From Ciborinia camelliae (lineage: Eukaryota > Ascomycota > Leotiomycetes > Helotiales > Sclerotiniaceae), in assembly GCA_025890175.1 (NCBI GenBank), contig JANPYM010000009.1, positions 518,468 to 582,467 on the forward strand: a DNA stretch of 64,000 bases. Reading direction: 5' to 3'. Position 1 is the stretch's first letter. The number at the start of each line of letters is the position of its first letter. Below are positions 60,461 to 64,000 of the stretch, in pieces. The notes below the pieces were generated by a model. That model worked only from the letters and a program-made list of their open reading frames with translations, was not told the origin of the DNA and ran no database searches. The position numbers were made by a program, and so were the translations under genes.

Positions 60461-60969
60461 TTTAAAATAATTTTAATAATTTTAATTTAATACTATATAT
60501 TGAATTTGAAAAAACTATAAATTATAATTTTAATATTTCAATATATTATACTATAAAATATATTATTTTTAAATATTAATTGAAATAAAATTTCAAAAAT
60601 ATTATAAAATTGATTTATAAATAATTAAAAATGAAAATAAATATCAATTTTGAAAATATTAAAATATTCCTATTTAATTGAAAAATTAAGATTTTAAAAA
60701 AATAAAAATATCATTCAAATTTTAAAATTTTAAATAATAATAAAAAATTTATATATTTTTTTTAAAAGTTTATTTTAAAAATAATTATATTTTATTTTAT
60801 AATTTGAATATAATTATTATATTTTAAAACCTATAAAATCAAAATATATAATAACTTTTTAATTATTTGATTAAATCAAATCTTTTTTTAAATATATATA
60901 ATTATTTGATTTTTATAAATATAGGAAAAATATTAATTCTTTAAAATAATAAATATTAGCTTTTATATT

Positions 60970-61178
60970 TGTTGGAATCACTATGGGCGATGGAGAACAA
61001 ATGTACTATAGTATACAGTGTATTTAGCTCGAAGCTTTAAAAACTATATTATAGATCAATTATATATATGTCCGTTAGCACAAGCTAGCGTTATAGCACA
61101 AAGGTGCTGCAAAGCAACACACCGCAACCATACATTACACTTGCGTAAGTATATTGTAGACACATAATTTATTTAATA
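60970..61178 (-). mobile_element. RIP-mutated copia LTR relative
   Basis: Read on the minus strand it begins TATTAAATAAATTATGTG, which differs from the solo LTR start at 24594 (TGTTGGATAAATCACGTG) at five positions, all G-to-A or C-to-T. It ends CATAGTGATTCCAACA (24735 end: TATAGTAATTTCAATACA). The central part shares the CGCTAGCTTG core and the ATTGATCTATA and ACATTTGTTCTCCAT segments, and carries an extra stretch of about 45 bases. It is embedded in the AT-rich block. Confidence 0.75.
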
Positions 61179-64000
61179 TTTATAATTATTTAAAATGCTA
61201 TTTAATTGTATAATATGTTTTATATAAAATTATATGATCATCTATAATTTTATAAAAAAAATATTATTTTTTTATATTATTTTTTTTTTGGTATTATATT
61301 ACTTTTTTTATTTATTATATTCAATTTATTTTATAATTTTAATATTAATAATATTGTTTTTGATTAATTTTTTTAATATATTATATAATTTGGATTTAGT
61401 TATTATATTAATTAAATTGAAATTTTTGTTAATTTATTTGATTTTAACAATTTTGTGGTATTTATAAAATTAATAAAATATCATAATATTAATTATTAGT
61501 TTTTTTTTTTAAATTATACCTAATTTTGTAAAATAGTTATATAGCGATTTGAAATTGATATAAATTATTAAAAATATATTTTGAGTGAAAATATTATTAA
61601 TAATACCCTTAATAATTATTTTTATATCAAATTTTAAAGTTATTTTATAAAATTTGAAAACTAATATATTTTTTATAATTTATTTGTATTTAATTAATAA
61701 CCAATAAATAATATTAATTTTATTATATTTGTTTATAAATATTATGATATATTTAATTTGAGATAATAAATTTTAATTATTAATAAAGGAAGTGTTAGTA
61801 AAAACAATTAATTAAAATAAATTAATATTAAATGGGATATAGCAAAATTTTTATATTAAATTATTAATTTGTTATTATAAATGTTTATTTAATGTTTTAA
61901 TATTTTTTAACTTTAGGTTAATTATTTAAACAGTAGTTAATAAATTATATAATGTTTTTGGTTGATATATTATTATATTATATACAGTTTAAACTCAATA
62001 TAAAAGGTATTAATTTTTTAGTGTGGTAGTTATATAAATTTTTTTTTAAATATTGTGTAGGTTTACAAGTTTGGTTTTGATTAATTTGATATTCTTAAAT
62101 TAATTTTTTTAATTTAAATAAATTGAATCATTATTTATTATAAATGTTTTATTATTAAATTTTATTAAAATCTTAGATGTTAATATTTTATATTCCTTAA
62201 CTAAAAATTTAGTTTTTTCGAATTGTTTTTGTTTTCGATTTGCAAATTTTTTGTTGGTAATGATAAATATATTATCAATTTGTAAACTAATAATTTTAAA
62301 AACAATATTTTTTAATATTGTATGTATAAAACATAAATTATAAATTAACTATCTTATTTAAAGGTTTTTAATATAATATTTATGATAAATATTAAATCAA
62401 TAATTTTTAGTTTTTGGAATACTATACAACAAGTGTACTATTTATAACAAAAATTTCTTAAAAATCCCCATTTTCAATAAAGATTAAATATAGATCTTTC
62501 AAATTAAATTAATTATAATTTGAGTGTAAATTTGATTAATGTTTTGTTTATAAAGATTAATATTGCATTTTATAGTTTTTTTGATTATTATTAATATTAG
62601 TATTATTTATTAATTAATACATTAAATTATAAATAATTATATAAAAATTGTGTTTTTATTTTTGTTTTGTTATATTTAAACAATAAATTGAAATTTAAAA
62701 TATACTTTATTAATCTTAATATATTTAATTTTATTGATAAAGTATAAATTAAAGATTTTAATATTTAATAATATATTTTTTAATAAAACAAATTTAAATA
62801 TTTTGTTTTTTATTAATTTATCAATTTTTTTTTATTTTAATTTTATATAAATTAATAAATTTATTGAATATAACATAAATATTATAATTATAATAAAAAT
62901 AAATTTTTTATTTAATTTATCAAAATAAAAATTAAAACCTTTTTATTATTTTTTTTATTTAATTAAAAATAAATAAAAATATTAATAGTAAATATTAAGT
63001 TATTATTGTTTATTTGTAAAATCTATATATTTATAATATTTTGTAAGTGGTGTATAAATAAAATAATAATTATTGATTGGGATAATTAAGTATTTTAATT
63101 TAATTAAAATAAATTATTATTTAAGAATTGATTTTATTTAATTGGTTTTTATTATTGAAATAATTTTATTAAAATAAATTTGAATTTAATAGAATTATTA
63201 AATAATTATATTATATAAGTTTTATTTTTTATATTAAATAATTTAAATAATTTTATTTATTTATTAGTATAATTATTTTTTTTTCTTTATATCAAAACTT
63301 TAAAATTTAAAAGCAAATTATATATAAGCTCCATATTTGGTTTATTTTATTGTTTCAAAATATTTAATATTATTTATTTAATTTTTAATTTATATAATTT
63401 ATTTATAACTTTTTTAATAGCTTTTGATTATTATAATATTAATGATGTTAAAGCGTTAAACTTATTTATCCAAGAGTATATGTTAAAGATTAAAAATATA
63501 GGAATTAGATTATTAAATTTTACCAAATCATTAATAATTTTAATAATTATTTATAGTTTTATTTTTTTAATTATTTTTAGTTTTTTTATTTTTTTATTGA
63601 TAATATTATATATTTGTTATAATATAAAATAATAGTATTTAATAATTCTAATAAATTAATATATTTTAATCAATATATTTTTAATTTTGATTAATATTAT
63701 ATTAATATATTAAATAAATTTTTTATTAATAAAGTTTTTGTTAATATTATAAATAATATAATTTAAAAATTTTATATATATATTCATCCAATATTTTTTT
63801 AAAATATTTTAAATATGATATATATTAATATTATTGAGCTATTAAATTATTTAAAATTAAATTTTTTTATTAATTATATGGAAAATAGATTTCCTTTTAA
63901 TATAAAAAATATTTATTATAATTAAATAATTAAAATTAATATTTTTATAAAAATTAAATTTAAATCTTTTAGAAAATTTTTTGTATTTTTAATAATATTT

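Larger units (their letters stand above)
59241..64000. repeat. AT-rich isochore, RIP-like, no credible genes
   Basis: From about 59240 to the right edge the sequence is overwhelmingly A+T with almost no G/C runs, apart from a short richer island near 60985-61150 and GC-poor hairpins near 59195-59260. Open frames here (for example 61234-61467) encode only I/L/F/Y/N low complexity. This is typical of repeats degraded by repeat-induced point mutation in gene-free blocks of ascomycete chromosomes. Confidence 0.9.

Noticed and set aside
61234..61467. 77-codon hydrophobic frame in the AT-rich block
   Set aside because: It is I/L/F/Y-only low complexity produced by AT-rich DNA, with no start context or homology-like pattern.

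Overview
This window is nuclear DNA of a filamentous ascomycete. The genes have short introns (about 48-220 nt, GT...AG, with a CTAAC-like branch point), the encoded proteins are of fungal type, and many intergenic stretches are built from TAGG/CCTA tetranucleotide runs. Together with strongly AT-rich, RIP-like blocks this suggests a Leotiomycete such as Botrytis, Sclerotinia or Monilinia; the genus is inference. Two runs of exactly ten N (6666-6675 and 31028-31037) are assembly joins, and each is flanked on both sides by the same sequence, so the contig ends probably overlap and were not merged.

Layout. The left edge carries the 3' end of an MFS sugar transporter, then about 7.9 kb without recognisable genes that includes an AT-rich palindromic block (2752-3265) and the duplicated 1.75 kb around gap 1. 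A Q/P/S-rich conserved protein follows on the minus strand (8283-9935). From about 10 to 25.5 kb the window is gene-poor and repeat-rich. It holds a truncated Ty1/copia element (LTR, primer-binding site, partial gag), a solo LTR with a 5-bp target-site duplication, an 18-bp minisatellite, RIP-type diverged repeats, and a broken Kex2-repeat precursor resembling ustiloxin-type (dikaritin) RiPP precursors. A two-exon, ten-cysteine secreted protein (25541-26006) sits at its right edge.

From 27.7 to 58.9 kb the window is gene-rich, and I resolved intron structures for most genes. In order they are: an unknown protein, a long coiled-coil protein, a second unknown protein, transketolase, a Yap/Pap1-type bZIP factor, a carboxymuconolactone-decarboxylase-family protein, V-ATPase subunit c, Snu13, a peroxisomal acyl-CoA oxidase ending in SKL, a cysteine-rich membrane protein and an RGS-domain membrane protein. 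These are mostly housekeeping functions (pentose phosphate pathway, vacuolar acidification, pre-mRNA and pre-rRNA processing, peroxisomal beta-oxidation) plus signalling and transcription. They do not form a pathway cluster. V-ATPase c and Snu13 are divergent and share a 519-bp promoter.

From about 59.2 kb to the end the sequence becomes an AT-rich isochore with no credible genes. It contains a 283-bp satellite and a RIP-mutated relative of the solo LTR at 24.6 kb. The most interesting item is the decayed YxxG/Kex2 repeat precursor at 22.0-22.4 kb; no UstY-type partner gene is visible in this window.
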